A stretch of 32,497 nt of DNA from Anaerolineaceae bacterium UBA5211 (GTDB lineage Bacteria > Chloroflexota > Anaerolineae > Anaerolineales > Anaerolineaceae), in the NCBI GenBank assembly GCA_002412595.1, contig DHVJ01000026.1, forward strand, positions 1 to 32,497, read 5' to 3'. Positions 7,977 through 16,740 of this stretch are shown here, piece by piece (the first letter of the stretch is position 1; the number at the start of each line of letters is the position of its first letter). The notes under the pieces are model-generated. The model did no database searches, had not been told where the DNA came from, and saw only the letters and a list, made by a program, of their open reading frames with translations. The position numbers and the translations under genes are program-made.

Positions 7977-8783
7977 ATGGAAGAAATAAAAAATAAAAAA
8001 CGTGTCTTGATCACCGGAGCATCTTCCGGGATCGGCGCGGCATTTGCACGTTTTCTGGCGGAAAAGGGATGGTATGTCATATTGACAGCCCGCCGCGAGG
8101 AACGTTTGGCAGCCCTCAGCAGAGAAATTCAAGAGCAAGGCGGGCATGCGGATTTTCTGGCTGGTGATATCAGCCGGGCAGATTTCCGCGAAGATCTGAT
8201 GCAAACTGTGCAGGCACAGGGGAATCTGGATGTGCTGGTCAACAATGCGGGTTTTGGCTGGTACGGCTATTTCTCCCGCATGCAGTGGGAAGATGCCCGA
8301 AATATGCTGGCAGTCAACATGGAAGCCATGGCGCATTTAACCCGGCTGGTGCTGCCGCACATGTTGGCGCGTAAAGCGGGCCATATTATCAATATCAGCT
8401 CCGTCGCAGGAGGACTGCCCAACCAGGGTATTGCCATGTATTCAGCCAGCAAGGCATTCGTGGATGCCTTTACCACCTCCCTCTACCGTGAATTACATGG
8501 CAGCGGGGTAACAGCCAGCGCCATGCGCCTGGGCCCGGTGAAAACCGAATTTTATGACCAGGCGCGGCAGATGGAAAACGGCGGCTCAGTTCCGGCGGAA
8601 CAATTTGGTATCCCAGTTGAACGAGTTAACCGGGCGCTGTGGCGGCTGCTGCGCCATCCCCGTAGATTTGTATATGTACCTGGTTGGTTATCGCTCACCC
8701 GTTGGGTCGAGCCGTTATTCGGGGCATTGATTGACCCTCTGGGTCCACTGCTGCTGCGAAAAGATCAACAACGAAAAATATAA
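7977..8783 (+). CDS. Short-chain dehydrogenase/reductase (classical SDR)
   Basis: Predicted NAD(P)H-dependent oxidoreductase. It shows the classical SDR layout: cofactor motif TGASSGIG (residues 13-20), NNAG in the fourth strand (VLVNNAGFGW), the catalytic serine in IINISSVAGG and the Y155-x3-K159 pair (YSASK). At 268 aa it has the normal length. A basic or aromatic stretch near the end (RHPRRFVYVPGWLSLTRW) resembles acyl- or lipid-type SDRs that touch membranes, but this is only a hint. It follows the epimerase-like gene by 32 bases in the TetR operon and is closed by a strong hairpin at 8782. The ribosome binding site is weak. Confidence 0.9.
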   Translation: MEEIKNKKRVLITGASSGIGAAFARFLAEKGWYVILTARREERLAALSREIQEQGGHADFLAGDISRADFREDLMQTVQAQGNLDVLVNNAGFGWYGYFSRMQWEDARNMLAVNMEAMAHLTRLVLPHMLARKAGHIINISSVAGGLPNQGIAMYSASKAFVDAFTTSLYRELHGSGVTASAMRLGPVKTEFYDQARQMENGGSVPAEQFGIPVERVNRALWRLLRHPRRFVYVPGWLSLTRWVEPLFGALIDPLGPLLLRKDQQRKI

Positions 8784-8822
8784 AGAAAAGCGCTCTATCA
8801 TTGAAATAGAGCGCTTTTCTTT
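8782..8822. terminator. Bidirectional terminator between convergent genes
   Basis: A perfect 17-bp stem (8782-8798 with 8806-8822, loop CATTGAA) has an A-rich 5' edge and a T-rich 3' edge, so it works on both strands. It begins right at the SDR stop codon and sits just beyond the end of the DUF389 gene on the minus strand. Confidence 0.9.
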
Positions 8823-8836
8823 ATTGTTTAAATTTC

Positions 8837-10000
8837 TCAAGGAGAAATGCTTGTGTTGGGGGTTGGCGTGATCTGGGGGGCCAGGATTAGCATCGGAATG
8901 GTCACTAATTCCAGCGAGACCGGAGTACCCAATTGTTCCGCAATATCAGCCTGCATTTCAGCCACTTCCGCATAGGTCAAATCGCGCGTGGTGCGCAGGG
9001 TGACTGTAATAAACTTGGTGTCTGATTCCGATGTGATGTTTAAATCCACCAGGTTGGCAGTTGTATAGTTGTTGGCGCTATCCAGGATGACTGTACGGGC
9101 CTGGGTGTAAAGGCGTGCTTCGGAGATGGTATTCCAGGCTAAGACTGCTAAAAGCAATCCGATGACCACGACTAAAAAAGTAGATATGGACAGGCTGCGG
9201 GAAATCTGATTGCTGTCTTTCATATTACGCGGTCCGAACCCCATCGCGGCAAAGGTGAGAATGCCAGCGAAAGCAATGGAGACCAGGTTTGTGATGAAGA
9301 GCAGCGAAGCTCCCAAGATTATTGAAGAATCTGTAAAGGCAATGCCAAAGCCAATAACACATAAAGGCGGCATTAACGCGGTGGCTATGGCCACACCAGG
9401 CAGAGCTGCTGTCAGGCGTGGATGGGCCAGGGCGTAGGCAGCGGCTGCGCCGCCCGCTATGGCAATGCCCAAATCCATCGGGCTGGGGCTGGTGCGCGCC
9501 AGCACTTCATTCGGGATGGCGGCGTTAATTCCCAAAGGCAGCCGGTAAGAAATGAAGGCGATCAACGCTGAAAGCAAAATTGCTATCCCGGAACCCTCAA
9601 TAATAGCGATCAATGAGCGCTTGAACAAGCGCGACAAGCCGCTGATGGAGGCCATGGAGAGGCTTAAGATTGGCGACATCAGGGGTGCCACCAACATGGC
9701 ACCAATAATGACAGCGGCTGAATCTGTGAGCAGGCCGAAGGTGGCAATCGTACAGGACAGGATAATTAAAATGAAATAATCCATGCCGGGAGAAGATGAA
9801 TCCACCAGGTCATTTAAAACAATGGCTTTCCGGGTTTGGGTTAATTTTTGATCATGGAACAGGAATACGGGAATACGCTGCAGCCAGGAAAGGAAGCCGC
9901 TGGTATCCTCTTCAACGCTTTGCGTTTCTATATTTTCTTTTGGTTTTTCAGTTTTTATAAATATATTTTTCATTGTTAAAATTAAGTAAATTTTTTTCAT
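8837..10000 (-). CDS. DUF389 family membrane protein
   Basis: Predicted integral membrane protein of the DUF389 family, whose role is not settled. The domain is recognised from DYFILIILSCTIATFGLLTD followed by SAAVIIGAMLVAPLMSPILS, a hallmark segment. Hydrophobic spans follow (AIIEGSGIAILLSALIAFI, the Gly/Ala-rich GIAIAGGAAAAYALAHPRLT, and three more up to ~residue 300). The C-terminal ~85 residues form a soluble domain with a beta-alpha pattern, perhaps a small ligand or oligomerisation module. Two start codons are possible: ATG at 10000 and ATG at 9973 (the tenth codon). Neither has a good ribosome site. The gene is alone on its strand and convergent with the TetR operon. No metal or ion specificity is evident. 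Confidence 0.82.
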   Translation of the reverse strand: MKKIYLILTMKNIFIKTEKPKENIETQSVEEDTSGFLSWLQRIPVFLFHDQKLTQTRKAIVLNDLVDSSSPGMDYFILIILSCTIATFGLLTDSAAVIIGAMLVAPLMSPILSLSMASISGLSRLFKRSLIAIIEGSGIAILLSALIAFISYRLPLGINAAIPNEVLARTSPSPMDLGIAIAGGAAAAYALAHPRLTAALPGVAIATALMPPLCVIGFGIAFTDSSIILGASLLFITNLVSIAFAGILTFAAMGFGPRNMKDSNQISRSLSISTFLVVVIGLLLAVLAWNTISEARLYTQARTVILDSANNYTTANLVDLNITSESDTKFITVTLRTTRDLTYAEVAEMQADIAEQLGTPVSLELVTIPMLILAPQITPTPNTSISP

Positions 10001-10080
10001 TTTACTCGAATTAGAGGCCTAATTGTATATTGCGTTCCTGTATACTTAGGGAAAATAACCAATAAGCAGCGACTCTTGGA

Positions 10081-10086
10081 TATAAT
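10081..10086 (+). promoter_or_regulatory. Possible -10 element for glgC
   Basis: A perfect TATAAT lies 23 bases upstream of the glgC start, but no convincing -35 hexamer is found 16-18 bases before it. A weak candidate only. Confidence 0.33.
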
Positions 10087-10109
10087 GGCAGTCAAGTGAT
10101 GAGGTAACC

Positions 10110-11375
10110 ATGAATTCCTATGACAATGTAATGGGAGTGATTATGGGGGGCGGGCAAGGTACACGTCTATACCCCTTGACGAAGGAACGAGCAAAACCAG
10201 CTGTTCCCATTGCTGGAAAGTACCGCCTGATTGATATTCCAATCAGTAATTGCATCAACTCAGGCATCTTTAAAATTGCTGTCCTGACCCAATTCAACTC
10301 CGTCTCACTCCATCGCCATATTTCACAGACCTATAACTTTGATATGTTCCATACTGGCTGGGTTCAGATTTGGGCTGCTGAACAAACCCTGCTGGCAAAT
10401 GATTGGTATCAGGGCACTGCCGACGCAGTCCGGAAGCAATTAAATGAAATCAGATCTGCTCGTATGCCATTCGTGATGATCTTGGCCGGGGACCACCTCT
10501 ACCGTATGGACTACAGTGATATGATCCACTTTCACTGGGATAAACAGGCGGATGTAACCGTGGCGGTTCAACCGGTTTCACGTGAAGAAGCTCCGCGCTT
10601 GGGATTGTTGAAGCGCGATGAGAATATGGGTATTACCAGTTTTGCGGAAAAACCCAAAGATGCGGATGTTCTTGAAGCCATGATCAGCCAACCGGATTCC
10701 GATAAACCATACTTTGGATCCATGGGCATTTATTTGTTCAACATTGATGTGCTGACGGATCTATTGGAAAATACCAGTTACGAAGATTTTGGTAAGCACG
10801 TTATACCAGCCGCTATCGAGAAATATAATGTGTTCGGGTATGAATACAATGGTTTTTGGGCGGATATTGGAACCATCCGGGCTTTCTTTGAGACCAACCT
10901 GGCAATTGCCAGCAAGAATCCGCCTTTCTCACTGATTGATGAAGGTTGGCCCATCTATACTCACCCGCGCTTCCTGCCCTGCTCTCAGGTCGAAGATACT
11001 TACATGGAAGATACGATGTTGGGAGAAGGTTGCTGGATCCAAAAAGCTGATATCCGCAATGCAGTGATAGGCCTGCGCAGCCAGATTCGAGCTGGAACAA
11101 AAATCAGACGTTCAATTTTGATGGGCGCGGATTATTATGGCTTTTTCCGCCGAGGAAACGAACCGGATGAAGAATTGATCCTTGGTATTGGCAAAAATTG
11201 TGAGATCGAAGGTGCAATTATCGATAAGAATTCCAGTATTGGCAATAATTCAACCATTTTGCCTTTTCCCCCTGGAACCAATATCGATCATGATCAATAT
11301 ATTGTGAAGGACGGCATCGTGGTCGTTCCCAAGGGAACGCGTCTGCCGGCTAACACACGTATTGCACCAGAGTAA
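10110..11375 (+). CDS. glgC: Glucose-1-phosphate adenylyltransferase (ADP-glucose pyrophosphorylase)
   Basis: Makes ADP-glucose from ATP and glucose-1-phosphate, the committed step of bacterial glycogen synthesis. The nucleotidyltransferase signature GGGQGTRLYPLTKERAKPAV is at residues ~11-30 and is followed by YRLIDIPISNCINSG. AGDHLYRMDY holds the catalytic aspartate. FAEKP is the sugar-phosphate loop. The last ~120 residues form the left-handed beta-helix (IGKNCEIEGAIIDKNSSIG) that mediates oligomerisation and allostery. At 421 aa it is full length and resembles the cyanobacterial/plant style of GlgC. The ATG at 10110 has a GAGG site at 10100-10103. No other glycogen gene is next to it; the downstream neighbour is an ion pump. 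Confidence 0.95.
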   Translation: MNSYDNVMGVIMGGGQGTRLYPLTKERAKPAVPIAGKYRLIDIPISNCINSGIFKIAVLTQFNSVSLHRHISQTYNFDMFHTGWVQIWAAEQTLLANDWYQGTADAVRKQLNEIRSARMPFVMILAGDHLYRMDYSDMIHFHWDKQADVTVAVQPVSREEAPRLGLLKRDENMGITSFAEKPKDADVLEAMISQPDSDKPYFGSMGIYLFNIDVLTDLLENTSYEDFGKHVIPAAIEKYNVFGYEYNGFWADIGTIRAFFETNLAIASKNPPFSLIDEGWPIYTHPRFLPCSQVEDTYMEDTMLGEGCWIQKADIRNAVIGLRSQIRAGTKIRRSILMGADYYGFFRRGNEPDEELILGIGKNCEIEGAIIDKNSSIGNNSTILPFPPGTNIDHDQYIVKDGIVVVPKGTRLPANTRIAPE

Positions 11376-11387
11376 AAAATGCATTAA

Positions 11388-11410
11388 ACTTATCCTCTTG
11401 TAGGGTAAGT
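11388..11410 (+). terminator. Weak hairpin after glgC
   Basis: ACTTATCC (11388-11395) can pair with GGGTAAGT (11403-11410) through eight pairs including one G-T. No T-run follows, so termination is doubtful. Confidence 0.28.
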
Positions 11411-11457
11411 TACAACTCGAAATTTCGCTAATAGTTATTTATACAAGGAGATATAAT

Positions 11458-14289
11458 ATGGCCGCGAAAACCACGGCGGAAGAGTTGCCTGCCACCCCTG
11501 ATATGAAGGTAACCTGGCACGCGCTCAGCCGCGAAGCAGTACTTGAGAAATTAGATTCAGGCCTGGACAAAGGCTTATCGAAAGATGAAGCCGACAAACG
11601 TCTGGAAAAATATGGCCTGAACGAACTAAAAGAAGGCAAGAAAACAACTTTCTTGCAGATGGTTATTGAGCAGCTCAGCAGTTTTGTAGTCATCATGCTG
11701 ATCGTGGCTGCTGTTATTTCCATTTTCCTGGGTGAGACCGTAGATGCTATCGCAATTATTACAATTGTTGTCTTGAATACTGTAATGGGTGTGGTGCAGA
11801 ATTCACGCGCCCAAAAAGAATTGGAAGCACTGAAAAAAATGGCCTCGCCTGAAGCCATGGTGCTTCGTGATGGACACCGCGTTTCAGTACCGGCACGTTT
11901 TTTGGTCCCTGGCGATATTGTTTTCCTGGAGACCGGTAATTTCGTGCCTGCGGATGTGCGTCTGCTGGAAGCGATCAACCTGCGTATTGATGAAGCGGCT
12001 CTGACCGGCGAATCCGTGCCGGTTGAAAAGAACGCTGCTGCGGTCTTTGACACAGATTCCTCTTTGGGCGACCGGAAAAACACTGCCTTCAGCGGTACCG
12101 TGGTAACCTACGGCCGCGGCAAAGGCGTGGTGGTCAGTACGGGTATGTTTTCCCAGCTGGGTCTAATCGCCACCATGCTGCAGTCTGTTGAAGAAGAACA
12201 AACACCACTGCAGAAGCGTTTGGACGATTTGGGCAAGACTTTGGGTTATGCCTGCATGGTCATCAGTGCTTTGGTATTCATTTCCGGCCTGATTGAAGGC
12301 GGCGACCCGTTGGACATGTTCATGATCGCGGTCAGTTTGGCCATCGCGGCAGTACCGGAAGGTTTGCCGGCAGTAGTGACGATCAGCCTGGCGCTGGGAA
12401 TGCAGGAAATGGTTAAACGGCATGCATTAGTCCGCCGGCTCTCTTCAGTGGAAACACTGGGCTCTGCCACGGTCATTTGCTCGGACAAAACCGGCACCCT
12501 GACCCAGAACGCTATGACGGTCACCCGTGTTTGGGTGGACAACGAAACCTTGGAAATCACCGGCACCGGATACAACCCGGAAGGTGAATTCCGCCAAGAC
12601 GGCAAGAAAGTCAATATCCATGATTTTCCCGCCATATCCACTGCTTTGTGGGTAGGCACACTGAACAACGATTCACAACTGGAAGAGACTGTTGAAGACG
12701 GCAAATCCAGCTATCGCATTATTGGCGACCCAACCGAGGGTTCCATTCTGGTGGCTGCGGCCAAAGCCGGCGCGCGCGCGCCGGAGCTGAACAAAGCCTA
12801 TCCTCGTTCCGGAGAAATTCCCTTTGATTCGGACCGCAAACGCATGGTCACATTGCATGAAGTCAAAGATCCTCAGTCGCAGGATATTTCACCTTTTGAC
12901 GGCAAAAATGCTAATGAAGCTTATGTCATCGCGGTCAAAGGCGCCCCGGACGTGGTGCTGGGTTTATGCAACCGTATTCAGAAACAAGATAACACCTGCG
13001 CAACATTGGATGAAAAGGGCAAGCAGGCTATTTTGGATGCCAACGACAACATGACTAAAGACGCCTTGCGCGTTTTGGGTATGGCTTACCGCGTGGTCTC
13101 GGTAAAACCGGACCAGGTGGACAGTGATCACCTGGAGCAGGACCTGGTCTTTGCCGGTCTGGTTGGCATGATCGACCCTGCCCGTGAAGAAGTCAAACCC
13201 GCTTTGCTGAGAGCAGCCGGCGCGGGCATCCGCACCGTTATGATCACCGGCGATTATCCCAATACAGCCAAGGCCATTGCCGAGAGCATCGGTCTGCTGC
13301 GCCCCGGGCATAAAGTATGCACAGGAGCCGAACTGGATAATATGGACGACGCGACGCTCTCCAGTGAAGTGGAGGAGATTGATGTCTTTGCCCGTGTTTC
13401 GCCCGAACACAAGATGCGCATTGTCAGTGCTTTGAAAGCCAACGACGAAGTGGTTGCCATGACAGGCGATGGCGTGAATGACGCGCCTGCCATCAAGGCT
13501 TCGGATATCGGCGTGGCCATGGGCATCACCGGCACGGATGTGGCCAAGGAAACGGCAGATATGGTGTTGACGGATGATAACTATGCCAGCATTGTATCGG
13601 CAGTTGAACAGGGCCGTGTTATTTATGCCAACATCCGCAAATTTGTCTATTACCTGATTTCCTGCAACATGGCGGAAATCATGATCATCTTCATCCCAAC
13701 CATGTTCGGCCAGCTGTTGTTCCCCAAAGCGGCAGCCATGGGCATGCTTTCCCCGCTGATGCCGATCCAGTTATTGTGGTTGAACCTGGTTACCGATGGC
13801 GCGCCCGCGCTGGCGCTGGGTACCGAAAAAGGCGATCCGGATATCATGGATCAAAAACCGCGCCCGCCCAAAGAACCCATCATCAACCGCTTTATGCTGA
13901 CGGGTGTGGTGGTGCAGACCATCGCGATCACAGCCACAACCTTGATTGCATACTCGATTGGTTTGAATCACTCAGATCCGCGTTATGCCGAGACCTTGGC
14001 GTTCGTCACCCTGGTTTTCTCCGAACTCCTGCGGGCTTATACCGCGCGCTCGGAACGCTATCCATTGCTCAAAATTGGTTTGTTCACCAATAAATGGATG
14101 AATATAGCAGTATTCGCATCCTCAGCTTTAATGTTGTTGGTTCTCTACGTACCTTTCCTGCGCGACATCTTCAACACCCTGCCGATGGGCTGGACGGAAT
14201 GGCGCCTGGTAATTCCGTTGTTCCTGGTGCCCTCCATTGCGGCTGAAGTGGTGAAATATATTGTCACCGGAAAAAAGAAAACCGCGTAA
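11458..14289 (+). CDS. Cation-transporting P-type ATPase, Ca2+ type (P2A)
   Basis: Predicted ATP-driven cation exporter in the cytoplasmic membrane. The order is canonical: N-terminal cation_ATPase_N region (~residues 18-80), actuator loop with LTGESVPVEK, phosphorylation motif SDKTGTLT with D343, nucleotide-binding domain, hinge MTGDGVNDAPA, then helices M5-M10. The metal-site residues match calcium pumps: PEGLP in M4, N and E in CNMAEIMIIF (M5), and N, T and D in LLWLNLVTDG (M6). This favours Ca2+ over Na+/K+ or heavy metals; there are no Cys-Pro-Cys or heavy-metal domains. At 943 aa it is full length. An AAGGAG site (11445-11450) sits seven bases before the ATG. A bidirectional terminator follows, so it is likely expressed alone. 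Confidence 0.94.
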   Translation: MAAKTTAEELPATPDMKVTWHALSREAVLEKLDSGLDKGLSKDEADKRLEKYGLNELKEGKKTTFLQMVIEQLSSFVVIMLIVAAVISIFLGETVDAIAIITIVVLNTVMGVVQNSRAQKELEALKKMASPEAMVLRDGHRVSVPARFLVPGDIVFLETGNFVPADVRLLEAINLRIDEAALTGESVPVEKNAAAVFDTDSSLGDRKNTAFSGTVVTYGRGKGVVVSTGMFSQLGLIATMLQSVEEEQTPLQKRLDDLGKTLGYACMVISALVFISGLIEGGDPLDMFMIAVSLAIAAVPEGLPAVVTISLALGMQEMVKRHALVRRLSSVETLGSATVICSDKTGTLTQNAMTVTRVWVDNETLEITGTGYNPEGEFRQDGKKVNIHDFPAISTALWVGTLNNDSQLEETVEDGKSSYRIIGDPTEGSILVAAAKAGARAPELNKAYPRSGEIPFDSDRKRMVTLHEVKDPQSQDISPFDGKNANEAYVIAVKGAPDVVLGLCNRIQKQDNTCATLDEKGKQAILDANDNMTKDALRVLGMAYRVVSVKPDQVDSDHLEQDLVFAGLVGMIDPAREEVKPALLRAAGAGIRTVMITGDYPNTAKAIAESIGLLRPGHKVCTGAELDNMDDATLSSEVEEIDVFARVSPEHKMRIVSALKANDEVVAMTGDGVNDAPAIKASDIGVAMGITGTDVAKETADMVLTDDNYASIVSAVEQGRVIYANIRKFVYYLISCNMAEIMIIFIPTMFGQLLFPKAAAMGMLSPLMPIQLLWLNLVTDGAPALALGTEKGDPDIMDQKPRPPKEPIINRFMLTGVVVQTIAITATTLIAYSIGLNHSDPRYAETLAFVTLVFSELLRAYTARSERYPLLKIGLFTNKWMNIAVFASSALMLLVLYVPFLRDIFNTLPMGWTEWRLVIPLFLVPSIAAEVVKYIVTGKKKTA

Positions 14290-14308
14290 ATCCAACCTTA
14301 ATTAATAT

Positions 14309-14342
14309 AAAAAGACGAAAGGCACAAACCTTTCGTCTTTTT
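14309..14342. terminator. Bidirectional terminator between the P-type ATPase and RNase HII genes
   Basis: A 14-bp perfect stem (14309-14322 with 14329-14342, loop CACAAA) with A5 at one edge and T5 at the other. It separates two convergent genes and should stop transcription from both sides. Confidence 0.9.
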
Positions 14343-14361
14343 GTTTTATGAAAATTAAATT

Positions 14362-15009
14362 TTATTCCGGCTGGTTGAGTGGATGAAAGCTCATGCGGTG
14401 GATATCGCAGGGCCCCAGCTTGGATATGGCCTGGTTGTGCAACGCGGTGCCGTACCCTTTATGGCGGGCAAAGCCATATCCGGGATATTGTTGATCCATC
14501 TTGACCATGAAAGCGTCCCGCGCCACCTTGGCCAGAACGGAAGCGGCCGCGATGCTGAGTGATTGGCAGTCGCCTTTGGGGATGGAAAGCTGCGGGCTGG
14601 AACAGTCGTTAATGTGAATATAATCCACCAGCAGATAACGCGGGGGATTGCTGATTTGATCGATGGCACGCTGCATGGACAGGCAGGTGGCAGGCACAAT
14701 CCCGATTTCATCAATTTCTGCATGGGTGGCACTGCCGACCGCCCAGGCGATTGAAGCGGATTTGATGCAGCCTTCCCAGCGCTGGCGCTGCAGAGCGGTC
14801 ATGCGTTTGGAATCCCGCACACCGGAAAGCAGGTCGCAGATGCGCTCGTCACTGGGCAGCACCACTGCGGCGGCATAAACCGGCCCGGCCCAGGCACCCC
14901 GGCCGGCTTCATCCAACCCGGCGATTACCTGAAAGCCCTCCTCCCATAATTGCTTCTCGTATTCGAGATGGGGTTTATCCGGCAGGTTCGTTATTTTAGT
15001 TCTTGGCAT
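14362..15009 (-). CDS. rnhB: Ribonuclease HII
   Basis: Degrades the RNA strand of RNA-DNA hybrids and cuts at single ribonucleotides in DNA. Active-site signature GLDEAGRG holds D33 and E34. DSKRMT, the D of LLVDYIHIND and AAASVLAKVARDAFM follow in the usual order. The length of 215 aa is typical. I place the start at ATG 15009. A longer open frame runs upstream, but that part is a shadow of the glycosyltransferase gene and has no RNase H sequence. The chosen start overlaps the glycosyltransferase stop by 14 bases, with an AGGAAA ribosome site inside that gene, so translation is probably coupled. Confidence 0.95.
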   Translation of the reverse strand: MPRTKITNLPDKPHLEYEKQLWEEGFQVIAGLDEAGRGAWAGPVYAAAVVLPSDERICDLLSGVRDSKRMTALQRQRWEGCIKSASIAWAVGSATHAEIDEIGIVPATCLSMQRAIDQISNPPRYLLVDYIHINDCSSPQLSIPKGDCQSLSIAAASVLAKVARDAFMVKMDQQYPGYGFARHKGYGTALHNQAISKLGPCDIHRMSFHPLNQPE

Positions 15010-15727
15010 GATATTTTCCTGTGATTGCGTTCCAGCGAATCTTGAGCAAGTCGCTGCCCATTTGCAGGCTATCGCGCAGCACGCGGATGTTGCTGTGGCT
15101 GTTGTAATACCAGGGGATGGGAATTTCTTTGATGGTATACCCCAGGCGGCGGGCGATAAAGAGCGCTTCCACATCAAAAGTCCAGCCGCTGATAGTGACC
15201 AACGGAAAGACTTTTTCCACCACATCCGCGCGAAAGCACTTGAACCCGCATTGTGTATCCTGCAGACCGGGCAGCAGGAGCAGGCGCACCATCCAATTGA
15301 ACACGCGTCCGATGATATGCCGGTATTGCGGTTCATCATAGCGCACTGCGCCGCATGCTTCGCGCGAGGCAATTGTTATGGGCATGTCTTCCGACAGCGG
15401 CGGAAAGAAACGCGGTAATTCCTCGATTGGCATGGAAAGATCCGCATCGCAGATGAAGCGGTATTGGCCGCGGCTGACCTGCATGCCGCGCCGCACAGCC
15501 CAACCTTTTCCGCGCTGCTCTTCGTGAATGACAATCAGGTTGTCGATTTTTACTTGCAGAGCCTGCGCCAATTCCAGCGTGTCATCGCTGCTGCCGTTCT
15601 CGACCACTACGATTTCAGCCGTGTAGGATTGGCCCTGTAAAAAGGCGTGGATCTTTTCCAGCGAAGCCGGGAGTCGGGTGGCTTCGTTGTAAGCGGGAAT
15701 AATAATGGATAGATAAACGTTTTTCAA
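14996..15727 (-). CDS. Family 2 glycosyltransferase (dolichyl-phosphate-sugar synthase-like)
   Basis: Predicted to transfer a sugar from a nucleotide donor to a lipid or polysaccharide acceptor at the cytoplasmic face of the membrane. The GT-A start YLSIIIPAYNEATRLPASL, the nucleotide loop VVENGSSDDT and the metal motif in CDADLSMP are clear. QCGFKCFRADV and the aromatic GWTFDVEALFIARRLGY are typical of Alg5/DPM-like polyprenyl-phosphate glycosyltransferases. At 243 aa it has only the catalytic domain and no membrane anchor. The start is TTG at 15727 (MKNVYLS), preceded by an AAGGCGG ribosome site. It is the first gene of a two-gene minus-strand unit with rnhB. Acceptor and sugar are not known. 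Confidence 0.9.
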   Translation of the reverse strand: MKNVYLSIIIPAYNEATRLPASLEKIHAFLQGQSYTAEIVVVENGSSDDTLELAQALQVKIDNLIVIHEEQRGKGWAVRRGMQVSRGQYRFICDADLSMPIEELPRFFPPLSEDMPITIASREACGAVRYDEPQYRHIIGRVFNWMVRLLLLPGLQDTQCGFKCFRADVVEKVFPLVTISGWTFDVEALFIARRLGYTIKEIPIPWYYNSHSNIRVLRDSLQMGSDLLKIRWNAITGKYHAKN

Positions 15728-15793
15728 TCGACCGCCTTAGAGTAGATTGAAGTGATTATATTATCAAAACGGGGATTCACAAATTGGCGGGTT

Positions 15794-16714
15794 TCATTCG
15801 CTTTCAGGTAAATCACAGTAACTTACCCAGGCGTCCAGTTCGCGGTTCTTGAATAGAGCGGAATACCCATGGGTCAAAGCTTCTCCGCAAAACTGCTCTG
15901 GCGATGCCCAATTGTCGCTATATTCCACCTGAAAGACGGCTTTGCCGGTTTGTGTGAAAGGCAGCATATCGCTGCACCAACCATAAACTTGGCAATCTTC
16001 GATCAAGGCCCAATCAAAAGCTTCTACCAGTTCAGCGGCCTGTTCGAGGTCATTTTTCAGCCCGATAGCCAGGCCGCGCTGGTGCGCCTGTTGGCTCAAC
16101 CAGCGGTTGTAGGCCAGCTGGTCCGCGGCGCTGATATTGAAGCCGGTGTCTTCGTTGAAGTTCTGCATGTTATCGGCATCAATGCCATCGCAGCCCTTTT
16201 CCATGGCCAGGTCGAAACGTTTTTCCATGACTAATGCAAAATCTGCGTAATGGCGGATGTCCAACCATTTTTCGCCCGGCCAGCCTTCATAATCATTGCC
16301 GACAACCTTGGTTGGAAAATCCCCTGCATCCGGGCGGTATTCCTCCCATGATCCCGTGTTCAGGTAGCAAATGACTTTTTTGCCGGCGGCGTGCAGTTGA
16401 TCAATGCTCTCCTGTGAGGTTTCAAAGAGGTCCACTGAATAGACATCTGCATCCACGCTCAAATCTGGCGGATAATCGGCGTACTGGATCTGCAAGCGGT
16501 CATTTGGCCGCGGCTGCCAACTGTTTATCTCTGGCGTAAACGGTCTGGCTGATGAGTCTGCCGGAGGGCTTTGCACGCAGCCGATGCTATAAAAAATGAA
16601 CGATAGTAATAAAATTGCGCTGGAAAATGCTTTAAGTCCCCCAAAATGCCTACCGGGTTTTGTTAAAAAACGGTCAATTTTAAGGATAGCGGCCAGCGTT
16701 TGTAGATTTCTCAT
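15794..16714 (-). CDS. GH114-like endo-alpha-1,4-polygalactosaminidase family lipoprotein
   Basis: Predicted secreted, lipid-anchored hydrolase acting on galactosamine-containing polysaccharide. The domain (~residues 68-300) is recognised from RLQIQYADYPPD, the aspartate-rich YSVDLFETS, KVICYLNTGSWEEYR, KWLDIRHYADFALVM and GCDGIDADNMQNF, all hallmarks of the family's TIM barrel. A hydrophobic segment ends in a lipobox with Cys46. The basic region before it is about 28 residues, longer than usual for a signal peptide, so the true start may lie further in, although no good in-frame start codon is seen there. Polygalactosaminidase activity is the founding function; many members are untested. The gene is divergent from nrdD. 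Confidence 0.82.
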   Translation of the reverse strand: MRNLQTLAAILKIDRFLTKPGRHFGGLKAFSSAILLLSFIFYSIGCVQSPPADSSARPFTPEINSWQPRPNDRLQIQYADYPPDLSVDADVYSVDLFETSQESIDQLHAAGKKVICYLNTGSWEEYRPDAGDFPTKVVGNDYEGWPGEKWLDIRHYADFALVMEKRFDLAMEKGCDGIDADNMQNFNEDTGFNISAADQLAYNRWLSQQAHQRGLAIGLKNDLEQAAELVEAFDWALIEDCQVYGWCSDMLPFTQTGKAVFQVEYSDNWASPEQFCGEALTHGYSALFKNRELDAWVSYCDLPESE

Positions 16715-16725
16715 GCTACTATTAT

Positions 16726-16737
16726 TTTATCGATAAA
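16726..16737. promoter_or_regulatory. AT-rich palindrome in the divergent intergenic region
   Basis: TTTATCGATAAA is a perfect 12-bp palindrome between the GH114 lipoprotein start (16714) and the riboswitch-like leader (from 16741). It would overlap the promoter region of both transcripts. A regulator site is possible but unproven, and AT-rich palindromes arise by chance. Confidence 0.35.
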
Positions 16738-16740
16738 TAT

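Noticed and set aside
15010..15372. Upstream extension of the RNase HII frame
   Set aside because: It is the shadow of the glycosyltransferase gene in another frame and has no RNase H sequence. The family start fits ATG 15009 with a ribosome site.
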